Part shown: positions 1 through 8,262 of the stretch, in pieces
Layout of the letters: each line of letters begins with the position of its first letter
Numbering within the stretch: position 1 is the first letter of the stretch
Assembly (NCBI RefSeq): GCF_902833645.1
Contig: NZ_CADFGE010000005.1
Span: 186,001-250,000 of the forward strand
Source: Paraburkholderia fungorum
GTDB lineage: Bacteria; Pseudomonadota; Gammaproteobacteria; Burkholderiales; Burkholderiaceae
Direction of reading: 5' to 3'
DNA length: 64,000 nucleotides
The notes under the pieces: model-generated
Database searches by the model: none
Seen by the model: only the letters and a program-made list of their open reading frames with translations
Told to the model about the DNA's origin: nothing
Made by a program: the position numbers and the translations under genes

Positions 1-67
1 CTCCGCAGGCGGACAGCATCGCGGGAATCGCCAGCACGAAGGCCAGCGTCTTCAGGATTGTTTTCAT
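1..67 (-). CDS. Lipoprotein, N-terminal signal peptide only (runs off window)
   Basis: Only the first 22 codons are in the window, read leftward from an ATG at 67. They encode a lysine-bearing start, a hydrophobic core and the lipobox LSAC, where lipid-modified cysteine would follow signal peptidase II cleavage. A purine-rich stretch (AGGGGA) sits about 10 bases upstream. The mature protein lies outside the window, so its function cannot be named; anchoring to the outer or inner membrane is expected from the lipobox. Confidence 0.7.
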   Translation of the reverse strand, partial: MKTILKTLAFVLAIPAMLSACG

Positions 68-565
68 GGAGGAATCCCCTTCGTTGTTGTGTGTCCGAAG
101 GATACGGATAGACCGTGTAAAGATTTCTGGCAAATTGAAACCGTCCGTAACTTTGGGAGAGCCGGATGATTCGGCGACCGGCCTCTCCCAAAAAAACAGA
201 AGGGTGGACCTCTACCCGGGACCATCTGATCTGGCGCAGCGACTGTCTCTCTTTGCGCGCCCCCAGCATGTTCGCCCGCCGACAGCGCCATCAATTTCAT
301 GTCGGACAGGATTGGCGATCGTGGTGATCGTTGGGCAGCGTCCGAATCGGCGCCTGATGCGTGGGCCGCGCGGGCGGTGACTGGCGGTCCCTCAAGTGAT
401 TCAGCCTCGATATCGGAACCGGTTGCGTCAGATAGTAGTTGTAAGCGCTCTCCGTACTGCGCTACGTCTGATGAAACGGCCGTGTGTGGACTTTCGCTTG
501 CACGACCGGCCAAGGGGCAAACATCGTTTGCTCTTGTCTCAGGCACTTCGGCGATGCGCAACGAT
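68..565. other. Intergenic region without a recognisable gene
   Basis: About 500 bases between the lipoprotein start and the stop of the truncated VVY-repeat gene. Open frames cross it on both strands, but none has a ribosome site or family resemblance. It should hold the leftward lipoprotein promoter; a TTGCCA/TATCCG pair with 17-base spacing is visible on the minus strand around 115-145, but it is weak. Confidence 0.4.
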
Positions 566-829
566 TCACTGTTCGTCGTCATCATCGTGGTGATGTCTCC
601 AGTCCCGGTACCGACGATACTCGTGCCAGCGACGCCGTTCCCAGTATTCGCTGTCGTATCCATACGCTGCAGGCGTAGGTGCATAGACTACCGGGGGTGC
701 CGCATAGACTACGGGTGGCGCCTCGTAGACTACGGGAGGGAGGCGATATACACGGGTGCTGGCGCTCCGAGATACACGCCAACGTCTACGTGCGCGAGCG
801 CGGCGCCGGATGCGGCGTTGTCACACTAA
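566..829 (-). pseudogene. Truncated, frameshifted proline/VVY-repeat cell-surface protein
   Basis: Read leftward, the stretch encodes the tail of a signal peptide (ALA-H), a VGVYLGAPAPVY segment, three PPVVY repeats, and a tail rich in Tyr, Trp, Arg and His ending in HHHDDDDEQ before TGA at 566-568. This resembles small exported proteins common in Burkholderiaceae. The reading frame changes by one base near 745-755, between the GAPAPVY and PPVVY parts. The 5' end is missing: a TAG lies just upstream and IS6-type sequence begins there. Function is unknown. It was probably cut by the insertion next to it. Confidence 0.6.
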
Positions 830-868
830 AGTGATCGCGGCGCAGCAGTGCGATGGATGGAGCTTTCC

Positions 869-1595
869 TTAGAGGCAGGATGGATTTTGGGTAAGCTGGG
901 TGCAACGATGCCACGCGTCAAAACGTCGAGTGAGTTGTTTGCGGTAGAGAGACGCGCGGAGCAAATGTCGCTTGAGCGCAAAGTGCTGCCGGATCGGTCC
1001 GAAGTTCGCAAGAAACGCCTGGGTGCGCTTGGGGTCGCGAAACCCGCGAAAGCGCCTCTCACGTTCACGCGTAGGTTGATGGCTATTTTCGACCCGATTG
1101 TTCACGCGGGCAGCAGCCTTGACGAACACGTGTTTGACATTTGCCAGCATCCGGGATGCGGGACTTCGCGGCCGGATAACTGCGCAGCTGGTCGGTGACA
1201 ATCTTGCGCGGCGTCGGGCACGAACGAAGCACGCGCCTGAAGAATCGTTCGGCTGTGGACGTGTCGCGCCGCTTCTGCAGCAGGATATCGAGTTCGGCGC
1301 CGTGCTCGTCAACGGCTCGCCACAGCACAAAGGTTCACCGCGCAGCATCACGAACAACTCGTCAAGATGCCAGGTACTGCCCGGTTTGCGCCGGGCTGCC
1401 TTGACGCGATGCGCGAACCCTGTGCCGAATTTACCGCACCAGCGGCGATTCGTAACTCACCACGACGCCACGCTCGAACAGCAACTCTTCAATGTCGCGC
1501 AAGCTCAACTGAAATCGAAAGTACCAACGAACGGCACAACTGATCACCACCGCTGGGAAGCGATGCCCGTGATAGAGAGATTTCGTCTTTTTCAT
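869..1595 (-). pseudogene. IS6-family transposase, multiply frameshifted
   Basis: Starts at ATG 1595 (MKKTKSLYHGHRFP). In pieces it shows the IS6-family order: SLRDIEELLFERGVVVS, then KFGTGFAHRVKAARRKPGS, WHLDELFV, WRAVDEHGAELDILLQKRRD, IVTDQLRSY and a C-terminal segment with NRVENSHQPTRERERR. The DDE residues D (WHLDE), D (TDQLRSY) and E (NRVEN) are visible, but the frame changes at least three times, near 1450, near 1333 and near 1150, so no functional enzyme can be made. No clean terminal inverted repeats or target duplication were found by eye. It abuts the truncated VVY-repeat gene on one side and the IS110 remnant on the other. Confidence 0.85.
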
Positions 1596-1649
1596 CTCCC
1601 GATTTTACGCGACCACCTCGGCAACGAGACAAATGGAATGGACGCCTCC

Positions 1650-2425
1650 CCCCGTGAGGGCTGCTGATCACTGACCGTGGGGGGCGGGCAAAGGTAAGGT
1701 GGGTTCTCGCAACCGACGGCATCAGATGTGCCAGAGTGGAAGTTGGGCAACGAACCACTTGAGGAAGGAGAACCCAAATGAACTTTACTCCGGTCGGTGT
1801 GGATATTGCAAAGCAGGTTTTCCAGGTGCACTGGGTTGATCCGCAAACCGGCGAGGTCATCAGCCGACAGATCCGGCGTGGCGCGTTTCTGGAGCATTTC
1901 GCCAACCGCACGCCCTGCCTCATCGGCATGGAAGCGTGCGGCGGAGCCCAGCACTGGGCGCGTCGGCTGGGCGAAATGGGGCATCAGGTCAGGTTGATGC
2001 CGGGCAAGGCGGTCAAGGCATTCGTGATTGGCAACAGGAACGATGTGGCCGATGCGCGCGCGATCTGGAGCGCGGTACAGCAGCCTTGCGTGAGGGCGGT
2101 GGCGCTCAAGACTGAAACGCAGCAGGCGGTGCTGGCGCTGCACCGGATGCGCCAGCAGCTGGTCAGATTCCGCACGATGCAGATTAATGGCCTGCGTGGA
2201 CTGCTGACGGAATACGGTGAGGTGATGGCGGTGGGCCGGGCCGCGCTGAACCGGGCGATGGCCGGTGTGCTGGCGCGTCTGAGCGAGCGTTTGCCTGCGA
2301 TGCTGGTGGACACACTGCATGATCTGGTCGATCACATTATCGGAATACGCAACAGCATCCTGATCGACGCGCGAGCACTTGTTAGCAAGCGCAAGGTTAC
2401 CGAGGCCGCGACCATGTTTATCTAG
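1650..2425 (+). mobile_element. IS110-family element, left part only
   Basis: Comprises about 120 bases of non-coding left end and the 5' portion of an IS110-type transposase gene. The element stops after roughly two thirds of the usual length and no right end is seen; a candidate plasmid oriT begins about 40 bases later. IS110 elements lack terminal inverted repeats, so the exact boundary cannot be set from sequence alone. Confidence 0.7.
1778..2425 (+). pseudogene. IS110-family transposase, C-terminally truncated
   Basis: 215 codons against about 340 in the family. The N-terminal DEDD (RuvC-like) domain is present: GVDIAKQVFQVHW near residue 7 and IGMEACGGAQHWAR near residue 48, with NRNDVADARAI near residue 89. 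The transposase_20 C-terminal domain with its conserved serine is missing, and the last 30 or so residues after LPAMLVDTL do not fit the family. Translation would start at ATG 1778 behind a strong GAGGAAGGAG site. The product should be inactive. Confidence 0.85.
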
Positions 2426-2460
2426 TAGAAGTGCGTTGCACATGGCGCCCAAAACCGGCG

Positions 2461-2480
2461 GTAGCCTATCCTGCAATACC
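2461..2480 (+). promoter_or_regulatory. Putative IncP-type nic site
   Basis: The sequence TATCCTGC at 2467-2474 matches the nic consensus YATCCTG|Y of the RP4/IncP relaxase family (MOBP), with predicted cleavage between G2473 and C2474. A short GTGC-GTT-GCAC inverted repeat lies about 30 bases upstream. The only relevant open context nearby is the traK-like gene. A core this short can occur by chance; position is the main support. Confidence 0.5.
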
Positions 2481-2508
2481 GTGTTTTCAGTGCGCATTTT
2501 GTCGCCCC

Positions 2509-3090
2509 GCGTAAACGTTTTGCGTTGAGGTTTCCGCCGTCGCGTAAACGCCCGTTCAGACCCTGCACCATCATGTGCGAATGGGTAAGCAAGGGTGTTG
2601 CGTAGAGGTCTCCCCTCCGGAGTAAACGGCGTGCGTGATGCTTTCCCATTCGGTAGTCAATCCCGTGCGTAAGGCATGCGTGCTGTTGTGTGCATGTCTT
2701 GCGAATGGACGCGCGCGTAACGTGTTCAGGGTTGGCACGGCTGCGTGCGTATCAAATCCGCTGACGGTGGCGCGTGACTGGCGCATTGACGTGATTCGCT
2801 ACGCTTGCGCGCGTCCTGAGCTTGCCTTGTCCGATGTGCATCCGCTGCGTATGGTTGATCGAGGTCCGCGCGTAACCGGGGACGATGCCGGTCGAATAGC
2901 ATGCGTGTCACGAGTCAACTGGGATACGCAACGGAGGATGTGTCGCGCGCGTACGACAGGCGCAAAAAAGTGTGTTGTTCTCACGGGTTCCCGTCGCTTC
3001 CCAGGTGTTCCCATGTGCGTTTGCGGTGCGAAAAAAGGTGGTTGACGCGTGTGCTTGCTGTGCGCAGGATGGTGTGAAGGTGGCGCGTAA
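2509..3090 (+). repeat. Dispersed GCGTAA direct repeats
   Basis: Six copies of GCGTAA lie at 2509, 2542, 2667, 2715, 2870 and 3085, two of them extended to GCGTAAACG, plus a variant AGTAAACGG at 2621. All are in the same orientation. They fill the gap between the nic-like core and traK, where RP4 TraK binds an extended bent segment. They may be the binding sites of the TraK-like protein; this is inferred. Confidence 0.45.
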
Positions 3091-3113
3091 CGGTGTGCGC
3101 AGGAGGGTGACTC

Positions 3114-3566
3114 ATGCCTGTCGCGAGGGTCTATACAAAGTCGCAATGGGAGGCGTTCGCCCACACACTCGATGCGCTACCTGAAAAGCCCGAGGCTGAG
3201 CATGGCGTCACGGTGCGCGATGCGATGAAAGACATGCGCGCACGTGTACGCGCGGCGCAGGCGAAGGGCTACACACTGGAGCAGATCGCGGAGCAGGCGA
3301 AATCGCACGGCATCGACATCACGGCGGGAACGATCCGCTACGCGCTGCGCGCAGCCGGGAAGGGGAGCGGTACTGGGAGTGGCACACGCCCGTCGCCGGC
3401 TGCGCGTACGGCAGGGCAGGCGGCCGGCGCAGCGGGGCGTCAGCCCGATGCGCCGCCGCGCACGAATCATGTCCGCAAGGACGGGGGAAAGACCGTAACC
3501 AGAGAACCCATGCCGGTGCAGGGCACGCTCGGATTTGCGATCCGGCCCGACACCGACGATCTGTAG
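3114..3566 (+). CDS. traK: TraK-like oriT-binding protein
   Basis: 150 residues, near the 134 of RP4 TraK. The middle (KGYTLEQIAEQAKSHGIDIT, then TIRYALRAA) has the layout of the helix-turn-helix-like part of TraK (GY..V.I.E.M). A low-complexity Ala/Pro/Gly linker leads to a C-terminal GFAIRPDTDDL motif comparable with RP4 GFTFNPTPDKKDLL. TraK binds DNA between nic and its own gene and helps relaxosome assembly. Start ATG 3114 follows GGAGGG. It is first of three closely packed rightward genes (10 bases to traL). A StbA-like plasmid stability protein is the alternative. Confidence 0.65.
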   Translation: MPVARVYTKSQWEAFAHTLDALPEKPEAEHGVTVRDAMKDMRARVRAAQAKGYTLEQIAEQAKSHGIDITAGTIRYALRAAGKGSGTGSGTRPSPAARTAGQAAGAAGRQPDAPPRTNHVRKDGGKTVTREPMPVQGTLGFAIRPDTDDL

Positions 3567-3575
3567 GGAGTCGCC

Positions 3576-4268
3576 ATGAACACGACAGTCAATCCCATCT
3601 ATCTTGTTGGCGGCGGCAAGGGTGGTGTCGGCAAGAGCGTGGTTGCGCTTGCGCTCGTGGATCACCTGCAGCGCCGGGGCGTGAATACCGTGCTGGTGGA
3701 AAACGATACGTCGAACCCGGACGTGATGCGCGCGGTGCACGACGAGATCGATTGCGCATCATTCGATCTGGACAAGGCCGGTGGCTGGATCGATTTCGTG
3801 AACTACTGTGACGGGCATCGCGATGCAGTCGTGGTGGTCAGCACGGCTGCGCGCAACCAGGATGGCGTCACGCGCTACGGCGCGACACTCGGCAGTACGC
3901 TCGATGAACTCGGACGGCGGCTCGTCGTGTTCTGGGTCATCAACCGGCAGCGCGACAGTCTTGAACTGCTGCGGCAGTTCAGCGATACATTCCCGGATGC
4001 GACGGTACATGTCGTGCGGAACGGCTACTACGGCATGCCCGAACGCTTCGTGCTGTATCAAGATTCGAAGCTGCGCAGGAGCATTGAGGCGAAGGGCCGG
4101 TCGCTGGATTTTCCGGAACTGGCTGATCGCGTTGCGGATGACCTGCGCAGCCAGCGGCTGTCGGTACGCAAGGCGGTGGAGACGTTGCCCATCGGTCAGC
4201 GTGCGGAACTGCTGCGCTGGCGGGCGTGCTATGACGCGATGTTCGCGCAGGTGACGGGCGATGCGTGA
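3576..4268 (+). CDS. traL: TraL/StbB-like P-loop ATPase
   Basis: 230 residues. A deviant Walker A of the ParA/MinD type (GGGKGGVGKS) spans residues 12-21, followed by a DTSNPD loop near residue 45 and a switch-like VVVVSTAA segment near residue 87. RP4 TraL and R388 StbB have the same build and size and act in plasmid transfer or positioning rather than as a classical ParA. RBS GGGAG lies before ATG 3576. Its last 8 bases overlap the next gene. Sandwiched between TraK- and TraM-like genes, it supports an IncP-like tra unit. Confidence 0.7.
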   Translation: MNTTVNPIYLVGGGKGGVGKSVVALALVDHLQRRGVNTVLVENDTSNPDVMRAVHDEIDCASFDLDKAGGWIDFVNYCDGHRDAVVVVSTAARNQDGVTRYGATLGSTLDELGRRLVVFWVINRQRDSLELLRQFSDTFPDATVHVVRNGYYGMPERFVLYQDSKLRRSIEAKGRSLDFPELADRVADDLRSQRLSVRKAVETLPIGQRAELLRWRACYDAMFAQVTGDA

Positions 4269-4962
4269 GCGGCGTACACGGCGTGCCCGCCCGGTTGATC
4301 CGCTCGCGCGGCTGTTCCTTGAAGTGAGCGGCGCGCCGCCGGACGACACGAGCCTGCTGCGCATGCGCCGCGTGTCGGCGGCGCTGAATCTGCGTGACAA
4401 TGATGCACTATGGTCGGTGCTGGCAGTGCTGGAATACTACGTGCGCCTCTACGAGGCGATGCCGGAGCGCATCCGGCAGGCGGGCGCAGGCGGCGTCGAT
4501 GCGGCGCGCGCCGAAGCGCACGCGGCGACGCAGGCGCTGATGGCGCAGCATCGCGACGCGCTCGCACGCTGCAAGGAAACGATCACACTGGCGGAGAAGA
4601 TGACCGCCGAACACGAGGCGCGCTACCGGGCGGCGCTTGCGGCGCTGAACGATGAGGCGCTCGCTGCGCTCACCCAGCGGGCGGCGAACCGGATTGCGCG
4701 TGTTGCCGGAAACCGGCTCGTGGCGGCGATGGCGATCGCGGCACGTGAACAGCGGCAACGGCTCGACGCGGCGCTCGCGTCATTCGAGCGGGTCGCCATG
4801 CGGCGGTTCGTGAAGGCGTGCTACGGGCTGGTGGCGAGCGGACTGGTGGTGATGCTGCTGGCGGCGGGTGCGGGCGGGCTGGCAGGCTGGTGGGCAGGCG
4901 ACCATTGGGTTCGGGCAGAAAGTTACACCTCGTCGGTATTGCCTTCCGTCAGGCCGCAATGA
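4261..4962 (+). CDS. traM: TraM/StbC-like membrane protein
   Basis: 233 residues. The N-terminal two thirds are charged and helical, rich in Ala, Arg and Glu and likely coiled coil (about residues 75-170). One transmembrane segment near residues 185-210 (GLVASGLVVMLLAAGAG) precedes a short tail. RP4 TraM has the same architecture: soluble helical domain and a single C-terminal membrane helix. The start overlaps traL by 8 bases, indicating translational coupling. Sequence similarity to TraM cannot be judged closely by eye; position and topology are the basis. Confidence 0.55.
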   Translation: MRERRTRRARPVDPLARLFLEVSGAPPDDTSLLRMRRVSAALNLRDNDALWSVLAVLEYYVRLYEAMPERIRQAGAGGVDAARAEAHAATQALMAQHRDALARCKETITLAEKMTAEHEARYRAALAALNDEALAALTQRAANRIARVAGNRLVAAMAIAAREQRQRLDAALASFERVAMRRFVKACYGLVASGLVVMLLAAGAGGLAGWWAGDHWVRAESYTSSVLPSVRPQ

Positions 4963-5092
4963 ATCACGAAGCGCGTCATTCGGGGCAGGCCGTGCGCGAA
5001 GCCATATGGGCGCTTCATTCTGCTGCGAATTTTTCGGTTCGTCTGTCTTTGCATGACGGTGGCGACGGCCTCGGACAGGGCCACTCCACAGG

Positions 5093-5221
5093 TCAGGCCA
5101 TTGTGGACTCGTCGGCAAGGTGGCGACCGTGAGCACTGTCGGGAAAAGCCCGGACGGTCTGCGTTTCCGCGCCTGTCGTATTGGAGACCGCCAGCACGGC
5201 GAATGGCCGGGTCCTGTTCAT
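5093..5221 (-). CDS. Very small protein (42 aa), ATGA-coupled to the DUF6900 gene
   Basis: 42 codons from ATG 5221 to TGA 5093-5095. The start overlaps the stop of the upstream gene as ATGA, the usual mark of translational coupling. The product (MNRTRPFAVLAVSN near the start, TVRAFPDSAHGRHLADES later) has a balanced composition unlike a shadow frame. No family recognised. It would be the last gene of the leftward DUF932-parB unit. Confidence 0.4.
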   Translation of the reverse strand: MNRTRPFAVLAVSNTTGAETQTVRAFPDSAHGRHLADESTMA

Positions 5222-5414
5222 GCTGCACCGGCTTTCGCGTTGGCGACACCGGCCAGGTAAGACGCTTCGAGCGCGTCCCTGATAGACCAGACCGGCATAT
5301 CGTAGAAATCGAGCCGGTCGGAGTGGCGGGCTTCGAGGGTTTCCACGCGCAGTATCCTCATGGCGATTTCGGCAAGCTGCTGCCTTGCGACGGGAGGAGG
5401 TCAGAAGTGTTCAC
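5218..5414 (-). pseudogene. DUF6900-type small protein, apparent one-base frameshift
   Basis: The sequence from about 5390 to 5218 encodes QLAEIAMRIL followed by VETLEARHSDRLDFYDMPVW and SIRDALEASYLAG, the core pattern of DUF6900 proteins (a short domain found beside ParB and DUF932 genes on plasmids). The natural start, GTG 5414 behind GGGAGA, reads NTSDLLP and then leaves the frame; a single missing base near 5390 would restore it. Without that base the protein could only start at an internal ATG (5363), giving 47 residues. Either the gene is broken or it uses the shorter start. Confidence 0.55.
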
Positions 5415-5557
5415 GGCGATCTCCCGGTTGGGTTGCGACGACATCATTCACGCGCGGTTTCGCACGTACATCAAGCATTTTTGCTAGGAACTGGCTGGAC
5501 AGGGTGGGCGGCCATCCGCATGAAGCGGGCAGGTGGCAAGCCGTCTGCCCGCACGGG

Positions 5558-5803
5558 TTATACCTCGGCAGCGTCGCTTTCGATGAACGCAGCGGCGCGG
5601 CGGAGCATGCGAGCTGCCGCGTCGTGCTGGTCGAAGGCGATCATCGGGGTGCTGTAGCCTTCATCGCGGGCGCGCAGCAATGCCATGTCGTAATGGCGGC
5701 CATGCTGGTACTGCGTGTCGGTTGCCTCGACGGAAGTGAGAAAAAGATCGGGTGAACCCACGGCATTGGTCGCGAGCACGACCATGCGGATATGGTTGAA
5801 CAT
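5558..5803 (-). CDS. Small plasmid-backbone protein, unknown function
   Basis: 81 residues from ATG 5803, with GGAGAG 9 bases upstream. The product (VVLATNAVGSPDLFLTSVEA near the N-terminus, YDMALLRARDEGYSTPMIAFD in the middle) has no signal peptide or membrane segment. I do not recognise a named domain. It lies 91 bases downstream of the parB-like gene on the same strand and ahead of the DUF6900 gene, so it is probably co-transcribed in a backbone unit. Confidence 0.55.
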   Translation of the reverse strand: MFNHIRMVVLATNAVGSPDLFLTSVEATDTQYQHGRHYDMALLRARDEGYSTPMIAFDQHDAAARMLRRAAAFIESDAAEV

Positions 5804-5893
5804 GATGGACTCTCCGGTTCAGTCTGGATGCGCAGGCGGCAGGGCGTGATGCGGAGCCGCTGCGCCTGCGTCGCCCCGTTGCCGAGGTTGGGA

Positions 5894-8137
5894 TTACGCT
5901 GCGAGCGGGCCGGATTGCCCGGTACTCACGCTGTCAGCGCTCGGGAAAGGCCATGCGGGCTGCGGGCTGGCTGCGACGGGCGCGTCTGGTGCATCGGGCG
6001 GGGTGTCGTTGATGTGTTCCGTGCCGTGACCGGCATCCGGCTCCGTGTCGGCGTCGTCGCCCTCCGGCGTTTCTTCCGTATCGGCTCCGCTGTCCGCACC
6101 GTCGGTCCCGTCCTCATCCTCGTCGTCGTCGCGGCTCGCCCATGAAGGTGCCGCAGGGATTTCCCGGTCGGTGAAGATTTCCGGCACCCAGGCGACTTTC
6201 GCGAGCCGCAGTTCGGCGGCTGCTGCGGCGTCGGCCTTCTTCATCCTGTCGAGGTCGGCTGCAGCCTTCGGCGAAACGGCGGCAGCGACGACTTCGGCAA
6301 TGCGCGCCTTGCTGACATGGTCGAAATACGTGGCGCGGGTGGGCGTCCAGTACCCGGTCATGTCGAGGTTCAGCGCACCTGCGAGCGCGTTGATCGCATG
6401 CGGCCTTTCTTCGCCTGCGATTCCGTCAAGCAGGGTGCCGGTGCAGAACGCGAGCAGATCGAGCAGCGTCGTGCCGGGGTCCTGCTGGATGAGCCAGGGC
6501 AGCAGGTCGGCCCGTTTCGCGGGCAGTTCCGCGATCCATCGCGCGCGTTGCGTCTCGATGGCGCTCCACGCGGGGCTGGTGTCTAGGTCGTCTGCGGCGC
6601 GCAGCAGCCCGTCGTGATTGTTCGTGCCGGTCAGGGCGAGGAAGTCACGCGCGGACGTGTGCCCGAAGTGCTCGGGCAGCGCCTTCGGGACCAGGTGATG
6701 CAGCAGTGCGGCGAGCGCCACGGCGGGCTGCGCGGCGAGTTCCGCGCGCATCGCGGCGGTGCGGTGCGCGGTGAGGCGCTGGCAGAGCTTGGCGCTGTGG
6801 ACCGGTTTGACCTTCGGGGCCGTTGCGGACACCGTGTCGTGTGCTTCGGCTTCGGGCGTGCCGGTGACATGCGCGCCTGCGGCTTCGAGCGCATCGGCGT
6901 TCTCGCGGCGCACGAGGCCGCGTTCGATGACGAGTTCGCCCTGCTGGCCGACGAGGACGAACGCACCGGCTTCGACCATCTGTTGCTCGTCCCATATCAG
7001 GGCAACACCTTCGAGTGCGATGAGGGCTACGCTGACGCGCTCGATTTCGTCGTTCAGGCGGTCGGCTTCCTCGTAGGCGTTTTCGTCATCCTCCGACAGC
7101 GCCTCCAGCTTCTCGGCCAGTTCGTCTTGCTGCGCGGTGAGCGCATCCATCTGCTGCTGCTCGTCGTCGGTGTAGGGGCGCAGGACCGGGCGCAGCCTGC
7201 CGTAACGGTTCAGTTCCAGAAAATCGCGCTCGACACGCGTTTCGATCCAGCCCCACCCTTCGGCGCGTACTTCTTCTGCGGCGGCGTCGAGCTTCTGTGC
7301 GACGAGGCGTTGCAACAGTTCGGCGTCAGCGATATAGCCTGCGTTTTCGTCGTCGCTGAACAGATCGCGGCGAACGTAGCCGCCTGCTGCTTCGTAGGAG
7401 GCAACGCCGACGAAGCGCACAAGCCGGCTGCGGCCCGCGTCGATCTCGGCACGTGTGATGGCCTGCCGCAGATAGTTGGGCTGGCGCTGCCAGTCGTTCG
7501 CGTCGAACCAGATGTGTTCCTGCGTTTCGTGATCGTCAGCGAGCGCGAGAGCCGCAAGCTGGTCGAGCGTGATCGCATCCTCGCGCAGCAGCGCGAGTAG
7601 CTTCGGTGATACGTTGGCGAGCTTCATGCGGCGCTTGACGGTGAGCGGCGACGCGGAGAACAACGCGGCGATGTAATCGACGCTGCGCCCTTCCTCCGCC
7701 AGCATCCGGTACGCACGCAGCACGTCGAACGGGTCGAGTCCTTCGCGTTCGCTGTTCTCGATCAGCGAAATGGCGAGGGCTTCTCCTTCGCTGACGATGC
7801 GCACCGGTACCGGATAGTCGGCAGCAATGTGCTTCTGTTCGAACAGCAGGTCGAGCGCGGCCTCGCGGCGCTGGCCCGCGCAGACACCATAGCGGCGCTG
7901 CCTGCCGCGTCCGCCCTTCATTTCGTGAACGACGAGATTCTGCAAAAGGCCCTTGGCGCGGATGCTGGTGGCAAGGGCTGGAATGCCGGACAGGGGTTGG
8001 GTGCGGGCGTTCAGTGGCGAGGGCCGCAGACTGCAATACGGCACGGTGATGACGGGCTGCTCGTTGCCGAAACTGGTTTCGAGCGGCGATGCGGTTTCGG
8101 GGGTTTCTACTACGGCGGTTTCAACTTGGGTTTGCAT
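5894..8137 (-). CDS. Large ParB/RepB/Spo0J-family protein
   Basis: 747 residues from ATG 8137 (RBS TGGAG). The ParB N-terminal domain occupies about residues 28-130: VPYCSLRPSPLNART, then GLLQNLVVHE, the box-II-like CAGQRREAAL and ENSEREGLDPFDVLRAY. A helix-turn-helix follows (DYIAALFSASPLTVKRRMKLA). A long helical middle has a Glu/Asp-rich coiled coil (QMDALTAQQDELAEKLEAL), and the tail is extremely acidic (DDDEDEDGTDGADSGAD). It is far longer than a classical ParB (about 300 aa) and has no adjacent ParA, so it resembles ParB-domain proteins of large proteobacterial plasmids and ICEs, whose role in partition is not established. It is followed by small leftward genes. Confidence 0.8.
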   Translation of the reverse strand: MQTQVETAVVETPETASPLETSFGNEQPVITVPYCSLRPSPLNARTQPLSGIPALATSIRAKGLLQNLVVHEMKGGRGRQRRYGVCAGQRREAALDLLFEQKHIAADYPVPVRIVSEGEALAISLIENSEREGLDPFDVLRAYRMLAEEGRSVDYIAALFSASPLTVKRRMKLANVSPKLLALLREDAITLDQLAALALADDHETQEHIWFDANDWQRQPNYLRQAITRAEIDAGRSRLVRFVGVASYEAAGGYVRRDLFSDDENAGYIADAELLQRLVAQKLDAAAEEVRAEGWGWIETRVERDFLELNRYGRLRPVLRPYTDDEQQQMDALTAQQDELAEKLEALSEDDENAYEEADRLNDEIERVSVALIALEGVALIWDEQQMVEAGAFVLVGQQGELVIERGLVRRENADALEAAGAHVTGTPEAEAHDTVSATAPKVKPVHSAKLCQRLTAHRTAAMRAELAAQPAVALAALLHHLVPKALPEHFGHTSARDFLALTGTNNHDGLLRAADDLDTSPAWSAIETQRARWIAELPAKRADLLPWLIQQDPGTTLLDLLAFCTGTLLDGIAGEERPHAINALAGALNLDMTGYWTPTRATYFDHVSKARIAEVVAAAVSPKAAADLDRMKKADAAAAAELRLAKVAWVPEIFTDREIPAAPSWASRDDDEDEDGTDGADSGADTEETPEGDDADTEPDAGHGTEHINDTPPDAPDAPVAASPQPAWPFPSADSVSTGQSGPLAA

Positions 8138-8262
8138 GACTGACTCCAGAAGGTTGGAAAGAAGGTTCCGGGTCGATGTTGCAGGACGCATCAGGACTTG
8201 ACCCGGAGAGGAGTCCTGATCGAATGGAAAGGGGCGGCGCAGAGAGTCCGCCCCGAAGGTGC

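Larger units (their letters stand above)
2426..3113. other. Candidate conjugative oriT region upstream of traK
   Basis: No convincing gene lies in these 688 bases. The position matches RP4, where oriT lies directly upstream of the rightward traK-traL-traM genes. An IncP-type nic core is present at 2467-2474 and the rest holds repeated GCGTAA motifs. The relaxase (TraI) and TraJ genes that would normally lie to the left are absent; the IS110 remnant occupies that side. This would be an oriT that needs a relaxase encoded elsewhere. The inference rests on motif and context. Confidence 0.55.

Noticed and set aside
64..684. 206-codon open frame on the minus strand
   Set aside because: It crosses the true tail of the VVY-repeat gene in another frame and has no ribosome site or coherent composition.
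2635..3045. 136-codon plus-strand frame upstream of traK
   Set aside because: It lies over the GCGTAA repeats, is Cys/Arg/Val-rich without a fold pattern, and has no ribosome site; an oriT-type region explains the sequence better.
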